A stretch of 23,038 bases of DNA, taken from assembly GCA_014885115.2 (NCBI GenBank), contig WKLE02002069.1, positions 83,463 to 106,500 on the forward strand. Direction: 5' to 3'. The notes beneath the pieces are model-generated. The model did not search any database, was not told the origin of the DNA, and was given only the letters and a program-made list of their open reading frames with translations. Positions within the stretch are counted from its first letter, which is position 1; the number at the start of each line of letters is the position of its first letter. This document shows, in pieces, positions 1 to 11,911 of the stretch. The position numbers and the translations under genes were made by a program. Origin of the DNA: Asterionellopsis glacialis (Eukaryota > Bacillariophyta > Plagiogrammaphyceae > Rhaphoneidales > Asterionellopsidaceae).

Positions 1-1397
1 AAATTATCTAATAATATTTATGTGTATTACACATTTAGGCTAGAAGGAATATAATGGAAGAAAAAAGAGGTGTACACCAACAAAAAATACTGAATTATTT
101 ATCTTTGAAAGCAAAAAAAGTAAAATCTGTGGCAGAAGTCATAATAGCGCTGGAAATGTGGAGGATATCACTTAAAAGCTCAAGTAGACTAAACATTAAA
201 AAGCAAAAAAATAGTCATATATAATTCTTCTTTATCTGCATTTTATGAACAGTAAAAAGTCATCTATATTGCTGCTTTATTTCTTTGTCTACAATTCATA
301 TTTAAAAAACCAGCAAAATATCATCTCCTCATGTTTATATAATTCTCTGTCATCTATGCCTATTACAATTCAACAACAAATGTATCAATTTTTACACTCT
401 CAGTTGCTTCCCTCGTTTGTGTTCAACAAACAACAAAAACTTTATTTTGGAAAATGTTTCAGAAATACTCTATAGCTTGAGTCTTTTGAAAAAAAATGTA
501 CCTCCTCTTGTTTGACCTCAGCCTACTATTTGGGATGACATATTTCATGAAGACTTGGAATATTGCACAAGGTAAGGTACCTGCCATCAACCATATGTAA
601 TCTTTCCTTCACTTTGTTGCCATTTAGTCTATGGAATTTATCCCATGAGTTGTCTATGCATAGAAAATAGAAGGATGTACAAGGTAATTGTATCATGATG
701 TTCTCTCACCCTCATGAAAACTTTTCCTGTGGTGCTTAAAGAAGCAACCACCTCCCTATAAGAATCCACTGTAGAAGGAAGTCGTTCTATACACTTTTAG
801 ATATAATAGTTAGCTATGTATGACATGATGATGCAATATTAGCCATAATTTTATACTATGTAGATTCATATACTGCTTTACCTACCATGAAGTGGTAATA
901 AAAAACCAAACAAATTCAATTATTTCAACTATGGCTCCCCCCCCCCAGACTTGGTTCTAGGAAGTATTTCCTTCTGTCTCTTTATACAAAAGAGGCCTGA
1001 AACAAAATCACGTGCACTTAGTTACCCTCTTGGCATGATTGGGAATGCACAAAGGCAATTTTTTTGTTAGCACTAGGTAGCTTAACAAGGGTTAGAGTTT
1101 ATTCATTCACAACTATGGCTTTCTTTTTTAAGAAGGGAGCAAGCAACCCACTGAACCTTTGACAAATTTCTCATGTACAGTTGGACATTGGTCACTGATT
1201 CTACCACTTGCTTTCAATTTAAAAAAATAGTGTGTGTTTTTTTTTAATCATACCCTGTGCAATTTATTGCATTCCTTTAGTAAATGAGAAGAATACAACA
1301 ATAGTGGGAAACATTACCAAAGCACTGTTGTTCAGGAGTCCTACAGAATACTCTCTAGAGAAGAAGTTTTTAATTTTTTTTTTTAAAGTTATTGTCC
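1..1397. other. Intergenic region at the window edge, no convincing gene
   Basis: AT-rich sequence downstream of the helicase gene (its stop is at 1398 on the minus strand). Open frames here are short and of low complexity, such as a plus-strand frame at 245-475 rich in Asn, Gln, Leu and Ser. The region has homopolymer tracts, including a C-run near 937-946. One short minus-strand frame at 526-696 has less biased composition and is listed separately. I see no RNA gene and no recognisable domain. Confidence 0.5.
526..696 (-). other. Short coding-like minus-strand frame, possible remnant exon
   Basis: An ATG at 696 opens a frame of 56 codons ending at a TAG at 526-528. The inferred peptide has a mixed, protein-like composition (for example DNSWDKFHRLNG followed by KVKERLHMVDGRY and a Cys/His-containing tail), unlike the low-complexity frames around it. 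The upstream continuation is closed by a stop in the same frame, so this would be a final exon or a decayed fragment of a repeat-encoded protein. I do not recognise the family. It may be chance. Confidence 0.2.
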
Positions 1398-4266
<2,869 letters not shown>

Positions 4267-6408
4267 ATGGTTCGGATTACACCCACAAGGACGGCAATGC
4301 CACCAGAGTATGATATAGATGAGACACTAATGGAATCTTCACCTGCTTCCATGTCGTCGTCACGTACGAAAGAACAGAATGGCGCTTCACTTGGATCTTT
4401 ATCGAAAACAACAACCACAACCGATGCTGCTACATCTGAATTGATTCATACTCTGGATACAGCCTTTGCTGAAGTATCATCCTTTGCTGCCACGGCAGCA
4501 CGTGATGCTCAAGTGGCACGTCAAAATGCACGTGCTGCTGCTGAAATTGCAAGACGGTATAGAACTGGTGGTGGAACAACAACAACAACGAATGGAGACC
4601 ATGGCAATGACAATATCGACAAAGAGGAGGAGGACGAAGAAGTTTGGGATGACGATGAATTAGAAGCCTTGAATGATGATGGTCTTTCTCCTTTACCTCT
4701 TGAAAAGAATAACGACAGTGTACCACCACCACTCTTTATGGAAAATGGAACTCATGGTGAGGACTCATGGGATGATCATGAAGGGTTACATACTTCACCG
4801 CCACTGCCACCACCACCACCTCCTCTGCCACATCAACAACATCAAAAACATCAACCGCCACCACCGTCATTATCGTTAGCATCTACAACGACAACTCCAC
4901 ATCGAAATAATACTCAAAAGGGTAATGTTCGACAACAACAACAACCGAAAACACCCTCCTCTGTAGAACGATTAGCAAATTCACATGCAGAAGATGTATT
5001 GTCCTTATCCTTAGAATTAGAACGTACCAAACAAGCCTTGCAACTGGAAAAGGAACACCACAAGGCCACACAAACAGAAGTGACTGTATGGAAAGCCAAG
5101 AATGCTGAAAAGGAAACACAACTTCAAAGTTTACTCCATGAAAAACAAACCTTGGAAGAAGAACATACTCAAAAAGTAGAAAACTTGACGTATGAATTAT
5201 CTCAATCTACTATACGTGTCGAAGCTGCAGAAGAAGATGCTGAGTTGGCCTTGGAAATGGCTAAAGAAAATGCAGAAAGTCGTGAACAAATGGAACAATG
5301 GTTACAACGATCCTTGCAGGAAGTACAATTGTTAAGAGAACAATTAGAACAATATCAACAGCAAGATGGTGGTGATAGTAATGGCAACAGTGCTCTTCCT
5401 TTGTCTGAAGAAGACAATGAGAAACCACCAGCATCCTCTTCGAATGGTATGGACGACAAGGAACCTTCTTCGTCCTCTTCGTCGTCACCACCAAAGAAAA
5501 AGAAAGCACACGTACGATTTTCAGATGAAATACAAATACAATCACTCCCATCATCCGGTACGGAAAATGTTGTCGTACAAGATCTTGAACCTGAACCAGA
5601 ATTTGAATTGACACCAGGAGAAGTGCATGTTCCAGTATTTACCAATGTAGCAGCAACGCCACCACAAGAAGCATCATCATCGGGCTCGCCAAAATCCATG
5701 ATTGCAGCTGGACGGTCTTTATTACAACGTAATCGTCTTCAACAGTCACCTTCTAGTGAAGATACAAATGATGATGATGATGACAATGTCAATGTTGATC
5801 CTGTGTATTGCATCAACTTTACACCTGAAAAATCAACTGAACGTCGTGAAAAATTAAGAGAACGATTACGTGCCTTGGGTATTGGAGGAGACACTAAAGT
5901 TACGGATGATGATGATCATCCTCAACATCATGATGGAAGTGTCATGACTTCGCCGGGTGCAACTTCGATTCATCATACACCATCCTCCTTATCTTCACCC
6001 TATCATCACAACAAACACAGTCATCATCATACACATGGTATTGAAATAGGATATGCCTCCAAGGCAATTGAAAGTTGTAAAGTGATATCTAATTTGATGA
6101 AAGAAAGTGGTAAACGACTTGATTTGGGTGGACATTACTTTCGAACACCAGGAACAACCACCACTACCACACCATCGAAAGACAAACATCATCAATCATC
6201 ATTGATAGCATCACCTACACCCAAAACGAAAGAGGATGTTCATGTGAATATTGAATCTTTAGCAAGACACTACTGCAATTCTGTCGAAGTTAAATTTGGT
6301 CGTCAAAATGATGAATTGAAAGAATTAGAATCCTTGTGCGATTATTTGGAACGGAAATTAGCGGAAATAGATGAAACCAACTTTGGTGATTTATCTTCTT
6401 CGGATTAA
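4267..6408 (+). CDS. Large low-complexity protein with central coiled coil
   Basis: A single exon gives 713 residues from the ATG at 4267; a second in-frame ATG at 4297 (MPPEYDIDE) is also plausible. The first ~225 residues are mostly disordered: acidic, Thr-, Gln- and Pro-rich, including a run of prolines. Residues about 230-365 form a long heptad-like segment rich in Glu, Gln, Lys and Leu, a clear coiled coil (for example LELERTKQALQLEKEH and LLREQLEQYQQQ). Ser- and Asp-rich linkers follow, with a basic PPKKKKAHVRF stretch. A helical segment with EKSTERREKLRERLRALG lies near residue 520, then His-rich sequence, then a more ordered C-terminal ~60 residues (ARHYCNSVEVKFGRQNDELK and beyond). 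No enzyme motif is visible. The codon pattern stays open for 2.1 kb, which supports a real gene. A scaffold or cytoskeletal role is only a guess. Confidence 0.85.
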   Translation: MVRITPTRTAMPPEYDIDETLMESSPASMSSSRTKEQNGASLGSLSKTTTTTDAATSELIHTLDTAFAEVSSFAATAARDAQVARQNARAAAEIARRYRTGGGTTTTTNGDHGNDNIDKEEEDEEVWDDDELEALNDDGLSPLPLEKNNDSVPPPLFMENGTHGEDSWDDHEGLHTSPPLPPPPPPLPHQQHQKHQPPPPSLSLASTTTTPHRNNTQKGNVRQQQQPKTPSSVERLANSHAEDVLSLSLELERTKQALQLEKEHHKATQTEVTVWKAKNAEKETQLQSLLHEKQTLEEEHTQKVENLTYELSQSTIRVEAAEEDAELALEMAKENAESREQMEQWLQRSLQEVQLLREQLEQYQQQDGGDSNGNSALPLSEEDNEKPPASSSNGMDDKEPSSSSSSSPPKKKKAHVRFSDEIQIQSLPSSGTENVVVQDLEPEPEFELTPGEVHVPVFTNVAATPPQEASSSGSPKSMIAAGRSLLQRNRLQQSPSSEDTNDDDDDNVNVDPVYCINFTPEKSTERREKLRERLRALGIGGDTKVTDDDDHPQHHDGSVMTSPGATSIHHTPSSLSSPYHHNKHSHHHTHGIEIGYASKAIESCKVISNLMKESGKRLDLGGHYFRTPGTTTTTTPSKDKHHQSSLIASPTPKTKEDVHVNIESLARHYCNSVEVKFGRQNDELKELESLCDYLERKLAEIDETNFGDLSSSD

Positions 6409-6586
6409 TTTTTTTTTGTGGAGAATGCACTTGTGAAGAAGAATACGAGCTTGACTTGAAACAAATGATATTTCCTTAGTTATCAACGTATGCAACTACA
6501 TCCATTTTTTAAAAGCAGTACTAAACAATAACAGAAAGACATGATTTATAATCAAGTTTATCTTTTCATGGACAGTGTCTTTTTTC

Positions 6587-7541
6587 TTATCGATTCACTT
6601 TGGAGGAGTATGATGATTCCCAACAATCAGGTATTTTATAAATTGTCACACCATCTACATTCGCTTTGGATGGTTTCCAACCTGGTATCGTAAAGACATT
6701 GGACACTACTATACTACCCGGTTTTAATTCATCTTGTAATTTTGATCCTAGCTTTTTCATGATGGGATCTAATCCATACACGGCCACTACATCTACGTTG
6801 GTTAAATTGACTTTCCATATATCACGCAAGGCAAAGTGAGTTGTTGACCAATACATGGGTGCTTGAAGGATACGTCGTGTTTGTGCCCATACATGTAATA
6901 CTGTTTTATTTGTTTTTTTTTTTTTTAAAAAAGCGATGGATTGTAGGAGAAAATAAAATAAAGAATAATGTTTTTAATAATTATGTGAGAGCAGTACAGT
7001 CTTTCTCTGGAAAAACACATCACAATGTCACAAAAACAACAACAAGAACAACAATTGTTGTCATGTACAGAACTTAAAACATCAACTTACATGGATTGAT
7101 TTCGTATCCAATAGATTTATGAAATATCCCTTCTTGTGCTGCACGAAATACAACACGTCCATCACCTGATCCTAAATCGACAAATGTAAGTGATTTGCCC
7201 ATGGATTGTGCCTTTATTATTTGAGTATCATTTTTAATTTGTGTAAACATGGAATTTAATCCCTTTTGAAATGTAGGAAGATACGGTGCACCCTTACCAC
7301 GTATGACAGGTGGCAAACTTAGTAAGATTCCCATATTGAATAAAAATGCACAACCTAATCCCATGGCCAATGCTGGATGTATTTGTTGTTGTTGTTGTTG
7401 TGATGTGGAGGAAGAGGATTCATTATTATTCTTTGTTGTCTCGTCGTCTTTTAATATTTCAGTAATCCCTAATGATTCAAATAGTTTCTGTTCCTCTTCA
7501 TTTGGACTGGTATACTTTACACCATTCTTCTTGTCTATCAT
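6587..7541 (-). CDS. ATPSCKMT: ATP synthase c-subunit lysine methyltransferase-like (FAM173 family), two exons
   Basis: Exons 7541-7091 and 6900-6587 on the minus strand join in phase 1 to about 254 residues, close to the human protein. Residues 1-50 are charged and then Gln-rich, followed by one hydrophobic membrane segment (MGLGCAFLFNMGILLSLPPVI). The SAM-binding motif I is clear (FVDLGSGDGRVVFRAA), followed by GYEINP, which this family has in place of a typical motif II. After the junction come DIWKVNL, VYGLDPIMKKLGSKL and the C-terminal PGWKP segment, all in the order seen in FAM173. Animal members trimethylate a lysine of the c-subunit of mitochondrial ATP synthase (ATPSCKMT) or of ANT (ANTKMT), anchored in mitochondria by the same kind of N-terminal segment. 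Which substrate is used here is not decided by sequence. The stop lies 178 nt from that of the convergent coiled-coil gene. Confidence 0.85.
6901..7090 (-). other. Intron in the FAM173-like gene (190 nt)
   Basis: Minus-strand donor CAT|GTAAGT and acceptor AAAACAG|TATTAC. Splicing restores one frame and the order NP-LLHVWAQTRR seen in the family. Unusually, the stretch just before the acceptor is A-rich on the coding strand (a long A-run, then ACAAATAAAACAG) instead of pyrimidine-rich. Confidence 0.85.
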
Positions 7542-7672
7542 ACTCGTACTTTCTTGTCATTGAGAGAGAAAGAGAGACCTGTCACATCAAGATGATGATG
7601 TATGAATGATGTGTGCTGTTGGAGGGAGTTAGTTGTGCGATGTTTGTCTAAGCCTATGCTAATTAATAAAGT

Positions 7673-8027
7673 AATCTATTTTTGACTTTTTAATCTGATC
7701 TTTTCATACAATGGTATCATGAAAAAATCCTCCACAAAGAATATTATATTTACGTAAGAGTTTTAGCTAAAGCTAAATTTTAGTTCTCTTTTTTTTTAGA
7801 GGCAATGTATTGACCGATGTACATCTTGCAACCAAGGGTTAGAGCTAGCTCTTTCTCCCACCTGTTTTCGAACACCAGACAGACGGGAAACAAACTCGAA
7901 AATCTGCGCACGCGCAGATACGTGTACCGTACGTACACCCAAAAATTTCAATATCCTGGATCCCTGGACCAAGAGAACTTCGGAAATCCTCTAGTCTACA
8001 AGATCCGAAAACAGAAAGAGCAGGGTG
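7673..8027 (+). repeat. Dispersed direct repeat, copy A (upstream of DHODH)
   Basis: This stretch aligns along its length with 14495-14836 in the same orientation, with substitutions and small indels. The longest identical block I found is 39 nt (7863-7901 against 14698-14736). Shared landmarks in order: an AATCT...TTAATCTGATC left part, AAAAAATCCTCCA, AGAATATTATATT, a GTTCTCT-T(n)-AGAGGC pyrimidine tract that looks like a splice acceptor, TGTATTGACCGATGTA, and CGCACGCGCAGATA. In copy A the last of these sits in a perfect inverted repeat (TCTGCGC-AC-GCGCAGA). The copy ends about 40 nt before the DHODH ATG. No terminal inverted repeats or target-site duplication are evident. Confidence 0.85.
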
Positions 8028-8069
8028 CCCACTGATGGATCAAGAATTCGTAGTAACACTTTCATCACC

Positions 8070-9375
8070 ATGCCTCCTTCTTTGGAAACAACTGTAGCTG
8101 GTATTCGCTTCGAGACGTGCATTTACAATGCATCTGGACCTCGAACGGGATCCTCTGCTGCTTTGGGAAAAATTGCAGCTTCTTCCGCTGGTGGTGTTCT
8201 AGCCAAATCAGCCACGCTTCAAAAGCAAACTGGAAATCCTTTGCCAAGGACTTGGCATGATGATCCTACTGATGGTTCGAAGTCAGGTGCTTCACTTAAC
8301 TCAGAAGGTTTACCCAATTCTGGAATTGAATATTACATTGATGAAAAAACTATCAAGGAAAGTATGGGTGACACTGGCAAACCATACATGGTGAGTATTT
8401 CTGGTGCCACACTGAAGGATAACATTGAAATGTTGAAAATGATTTTGAGTGTGGCTAAACAAAACAATATTTCGGCTATCGAATTGAACTTGGCCTGTCC
8501 GAATGTGATTGGAAAACCTATCATTGCCTATGACTTTGATCAAATGGATGATGTACTTACTCAAGTATCTAAAATTAATGGAATTAAAGATATACCCCTC
8601 GGAGTGAAAATGCCACCCTATTTTGATGGTCCTCACTTTCAACAGGCAGCCAAGGTTTTGAACAAGCATAAAGATATTGTTAGGTATGCCGCAAGTATCA
8701 ATACCATTGGTAATGCTCTTTGTGTTGATCCAGTGTCAGAAGGTGAGTGCGGGTAAATACAGCGGTTGTCATCTCTTAAACGAGTGCCTGTTGCGGAAGT
8801 GATATCAAAAATCCATCTCACAATCGCCCACCCATCTTCATGAAGCTCCTGCCATTTCTGCCAAGGGTGGATTTGCTGGTTTGTCTGGACGTGCTGTCAA
8901 ATACACAGCTCTTGCCAATGTTAGACAAATGAGGAATCTTTTGGATGAATCTATTGATGTTATCGGTGTAGGCGGTATTTCGACAGGAACAGATGCCTTT
9001 GAAATGCTATTATGTGGTGCCAAGGCTGTACAGGTTGGCACGTGCCATTGGAATGAAGGACCTAAATGCTTTGATCGTATTTGTGATGAACTACGAGAAT
9101 TGATGGAAGAAAAGGGATACAGTAGTGTCGAAAAGGATGTGATTGGTCAACTTAAAGATTTTTCCAAGGATGGAGCATCCAAAAGTCGTCAGGCTAAGAA
9201 GGCAAGGGAAAGTCTCGGAAAAGATAAACCAGACAGAAGCCTGCAGAGGAAAAGTTCTTCTGTTGTTGGAATGTTCAGTCCATTACCAGAAGACTTTGAT
9301 TATAAGGATGAAGTGATCGTTCTTCTTTTCCTTGCAATTGCTGTTCTCCTGGCAGATAAGTTTGGTATGGTATAA
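8070..9375 (+). CDS. Dihydroorotate dehydrogenase, class 1A, with C-terminal membrane anchor
   Basis: Exons 8070-8742 and 8846-9375 join in phase 1 to 400 residues. The enzyme oxidises dihydroorotate to orotate in pyrimidine synthesis. The class 1A pattern is clear: Lys46 in VLAKSAT, SEGLPNSGIEYY, the catalytic-base Cys143 in ELNLACPNVIGKP (class 2 enzymes have Ser), GVKMPPYFD, INTIGNAL, and the FMN-phosphate site GVGGISTGTDAF...GAKAVQVGT. Known class 1A enzymes are soluble, about 312 residues, and use fumarate. Here about 70 residues are added: a Lys/Ser-rich linker, then a hydrophobic segment (VIVLLFLAIAVLLA) ending at the last residues, as in tail-anchored proteins. The chosen ATG is the first in frame; the frame is open upstream only from a non-ATG codon at 8025. 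Repeat copy A lies directly upstream. The stop is 167 nt from that of the convergent NAGS gene. Confidence 0.92.
8743..8845 (+). other. Intron in the DHODH gene (103 nt)
   Basis: Donor GAAG|GTGAGT and acceptor CATGAAG|CTCCTG. Splicing in phase 1 gives VSE-A-PAISAKGG, matching the family's loop before the GG motif. The retained sequence has stops in frame. Earlier AG acceptors would keep a TGA in frame, which supports this acceptor. Confidence 0.85.
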
Positions 9376-9542
9376 TTATGGGGTCGTTACTACTATGACA
9401 AGTATTGGATATGATACTGAGGAGGCTCCTGCCTCTGTGACTTATGATATACGTAGCAACCCTACCCAACACTATGTCATACTATTACAGGCAGAATTCT
9501 TCATAGAGATACTAAAATTAGAAGTAGCTACATTTTACCTTT

Positions 9543-11630
9543 TCAACGGTTCCACCAAAGTTCAGCAGCATCCAAATCCCTATCACCTTCAATTCGTTTC
9601 ATGTAGATCTTGCTATTTCGTTGAAAGTTGTATTTAGCCTGACGGCTTGGTGGGAGTTGATCAACAGCGACTTGTTGAAATCCACGCTCCAGGAACCATT
9701 CCATGGTTTGGGTACTAAGAACAAAGACTTTCGATGCGCCACTTTGAACACACATCCGTTCAAGGTATCCCAACATGGCATCACCACGACCTCCCTTTCG
9801 ATATTCTTTAGCTACTACAAGACAACCAATCTCAGTAAATCCATTTTCAAAGCGTTTCAATTGTCCACATGCCACAATTAGGGAGTCTCTGGTATATACA
9901 AAGTAACTGTCAATATCTTTTTCCAGTGCTGCCTTGGGTCGGTCCACCAATGTGCCCATTCGAATTAAAGGTGAAATTAAATCAGATATACCAGCTACAT
10001 CATTCACATCAGCCCTCCTAATACCTTCATATAAATCACGTGAAATGAGAGTGCCCGACCCATCTCGTGTATACAATTCTTGTAACAATGAACCTTGTGT
10101 TGGTGCAATAATATGAGCACGTTTCACTCCCTGTTCAACTGCCTTCATGGCCCAACCCATTTTAAGAATCATATCCATACGGTTAGGATCATCTATCTTT
10201 TCAACAATAGCACTGTTGTTATCACCCTTTTCTCCGTCACCACCCTTGAGGACAGCAAAACCTCGTTTATCAATATGGACATGTGAATAGGTCAATAAAT
10301 TCTGCACGTCCCGTAACCTCATGTTCTGTACCAATTTGCCTGTATTCCTATTCTTCAATACCATTTCTTCCTCGGTAAAGAATATGATTTTACTTGCATC
10401 CAAAGCACCTGCTACTGTGGCCGCCAAACTCTCCGAATTTACATTAAATACCTCTCCACTTGGACTAACACCCAAGGTAGTTAACAAACATATATCACGA
10501 CTTCGATGTACGTCACGTATCTTTTCCACTTCCACACGTCGTACAAATCCTGTGTATTTATAATCTATACCCTCCAATACACCAAAGGGTTGTGCTGAAT
10601 AAAAATTGCCACTCACCACATTCCCATCGTAATTACCTGCTGTTAATCCACCATGCAATCGTAAACTTCGTGCCAATTGTCGTTCCACCTCAAATCGGAC
10701 ATATCCTGCCTCTTCCTTGACTAGCCGTAATATATTGGAATCTGTAACACATATACCATGATGTTCTTCACGTTTATTTTCCAAACGTTTATCGATTTGA
10801 TGTCGACATCCCGCAATCAATGTAACCTTCATCCCCAATAACCATGTCAAGGCAATATCATCCATTAAATCACGAAACGTATTATCACTCCATTCTAATA
10901 ATGATCCAGGGATGTGATACACAGCACAGGTATTACGGTGATTGGCAATATAATTTGCTGATCCACGAAACATTTTCACAAATCCTTCTCCCACCGTTTT
11001 TTTGTTTGTCTTTGGATTCTCACTAGAAGTAGTACTTGCTGTTGCGTCCTCTTCTCCTTGTTGTTGCTGTTGCTGCTGATCTTTTTTCAAATCTGCAATG
11101 GACATAATTTCAAGTACAGATGGATCGATGGCTAATATAGATGATGATTGTGCAGCAGTTTCAGCTACTGTTACATTTAAAGCATCACCTGGTTGAGGTG
11201 CTGTTAAATTATCTTCTTGACTTGAATTTTCGTTGTTGTCGTTTTCATTCTTATTGAGTTCTTTTCCATTGTTGTTTGTGGTGTCATCACTTGATGCCAT
11301 CGCAGAAGAAACAGATGATGATGATGATTCTTCTTCTTTTGCTTTTGTTTTTTCAATTCCACCAACTTCATCATCATTTATGGAAAAGATGGGTCGTACT
11401 GAGTTTACATGAGTTGGAATTGTAGGCCTTGAGCGATACGCATTCTCACAAGTTGGTTTTGTACGACGAACAAGTATATTATTCGTTGTCGTGGATAATG
11501 ACGATAAGGTCCGTGGTGATGAAAACATCTTGGAAGGTAAAAAGGCGGCAGTAGCAGCACTGTTATTATTTCTTCCTACGAGTAATCTCAAGAACATCAA
11601 CGACGTCATCTTGAATCCTCCTTTCACCAT
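9543..11630 (-). CDS. N-acetylglutamate synthase (amino-acid kinase fold + GNAT domain)
   Basis: A single exon of 695 residues from the ATG at 11630 (AAAATGG context); the frame continues upstream only to a TTG. The enzyme acetylates glutamate from acetyl-CoA, the first step of ornithine/arginine synthesis. Residues ~215-515 form the amino-acid-kinase-like domain (YHIPGSLLEWSD, LIAGCRHQID, GVSPSGEVFNVNSE, TRDGSGTLISRD). Residues ~535-680 form the GNAT domain with the acetyl-CoA loop KEYRKGGRGDAM and LSTQTMEWFLERGF. This is the two-domain arrangement of bacterial ArgA and plant NAGS. The first ~210 residues are a Ser/Thr/Arg-rich presequence and a disordered linker with a Gln run. The extreme N terminus (FLRLLVG...TAAFLPS) suggests organelle import; a mitochondrial or plastid destination cannot be decided, though AAFLP resembles a diatom plastid cleavage site. 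Confidence 0.93.
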   Translation of the reverse strand: MVKGGFKMTSLMFLRLLVGRNNNSAATAAFLPSKMFSSPRTLSSLSTTTNNILVRRTKPTCENAYRSRPTIPTHVNSVRPIFSINDDEVGGIEKTKAKEEESSSSSVSSAMASSDDTTNNNGKELNKNENDNNENSSQEDNLTAPQPGDALNVTVAETAAQSSSILAIDPSVLEIMSIADLKKDQQQQQQQGEEDATASTTSSENPKTNKKTVGEGFVKMFRGSANYIANHRNTCAVYHIPGSLLEWSDNTFRDLMDDIALTWLLGMKVTLIAGCRHQIDKRLENKREEHHGICVTDSNILRLVKEEAGYVRFEVERQLARSLRLHGGLTAGNYDGNVVSGNFYSAQPFGVLEGIDYKYTGFVRRVEVEKIRDVHRSRDICLLTTLGVSPSGEVFNVNSESLAATVAGALDASKIIFFTEEEMVLKNRNTGKLVQNMRLRDVQNLLTYSHVHIDKRGFAVLKGGDGEKGDNNSAIVEKIDDPNRMDMILKMGWAMKAVEQGVKRAHIIAPTQGSLLQELYTRDGSGTLISRDLYEGIRRADVNDVAGISDLISPLIRMGTLVDRPKAALEKDIDSYFVYTRDSLIVACGQLKRFENGFTEIGCLVVAKEYRKGGRGDAMLGYLERMCVQSGASKVFVLSTQTMEWFLERGFQQVAVDQLPPSRQAKYNFQRNSKIYMKRIEGDRDLDAAELWWNR

Positions 11631-11877
11631 TTTGATCAGCGAGAAGGGTAAGATAGAAAAGAGGAAATAGTCTACACGCCAAACAATGCAAGACTTTGCC
11701 TCTTGTTCTTTCTTCACGAAGTGCAAAGTACAAAGTTCCAGAACTCTTATGATTTATTTTTTCGGAACAAGCAACAACAAAATGAATTTTCGTATCGGAA
11801 GTGTCACGAAGATATCATCAGAAGATCCCACCAACCTCAGGCCAAAAACAAAAAATAATTGGTTATGAGTACAATTT

Positions 11878-11898
11878 CAGTTTTGTACAACAAAACTG
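11878..11898. repeat. Perfect inverted repeat, 9-bp arms, 3-nt loop
   Basis: CAGTTTTGT and ACAAAACTG flank ACA. It lies about 250 nt upstream of the NAGS start and just beyond the end of the doubtful small ORF at 11912-12277 on the minus strand. It could form a hairpin in a transcript of either strand. The function is unknown. Confidence 0.6.
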
Positions 11899-11911
11899 CG
11901 AAAGCCGAATA

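Noticed and set aside
245..475. 76-codon plus-strand open frame near the window start
   Set aside because: Low-complexity, AT-driven composition with no splice or domain evidence.
4430..4732. Antisense and shifted open frames inside the coiled-coil gene (also 4673-4879, 4883-5119, 5261-5699 and 5995-6195)
   Set aside because: Shadows of a repetitive coding sequence (His-, Val- and Cys-rich translations of CAA/CAT/GAT repeats).
7817..8035. Open frame over repeat copy A that resembles one over copy B
   Set aside because: The similarity follows from the DNA repeat; the frame is broken by non-triplet indels in the right half, so no conserved protein is indicated.
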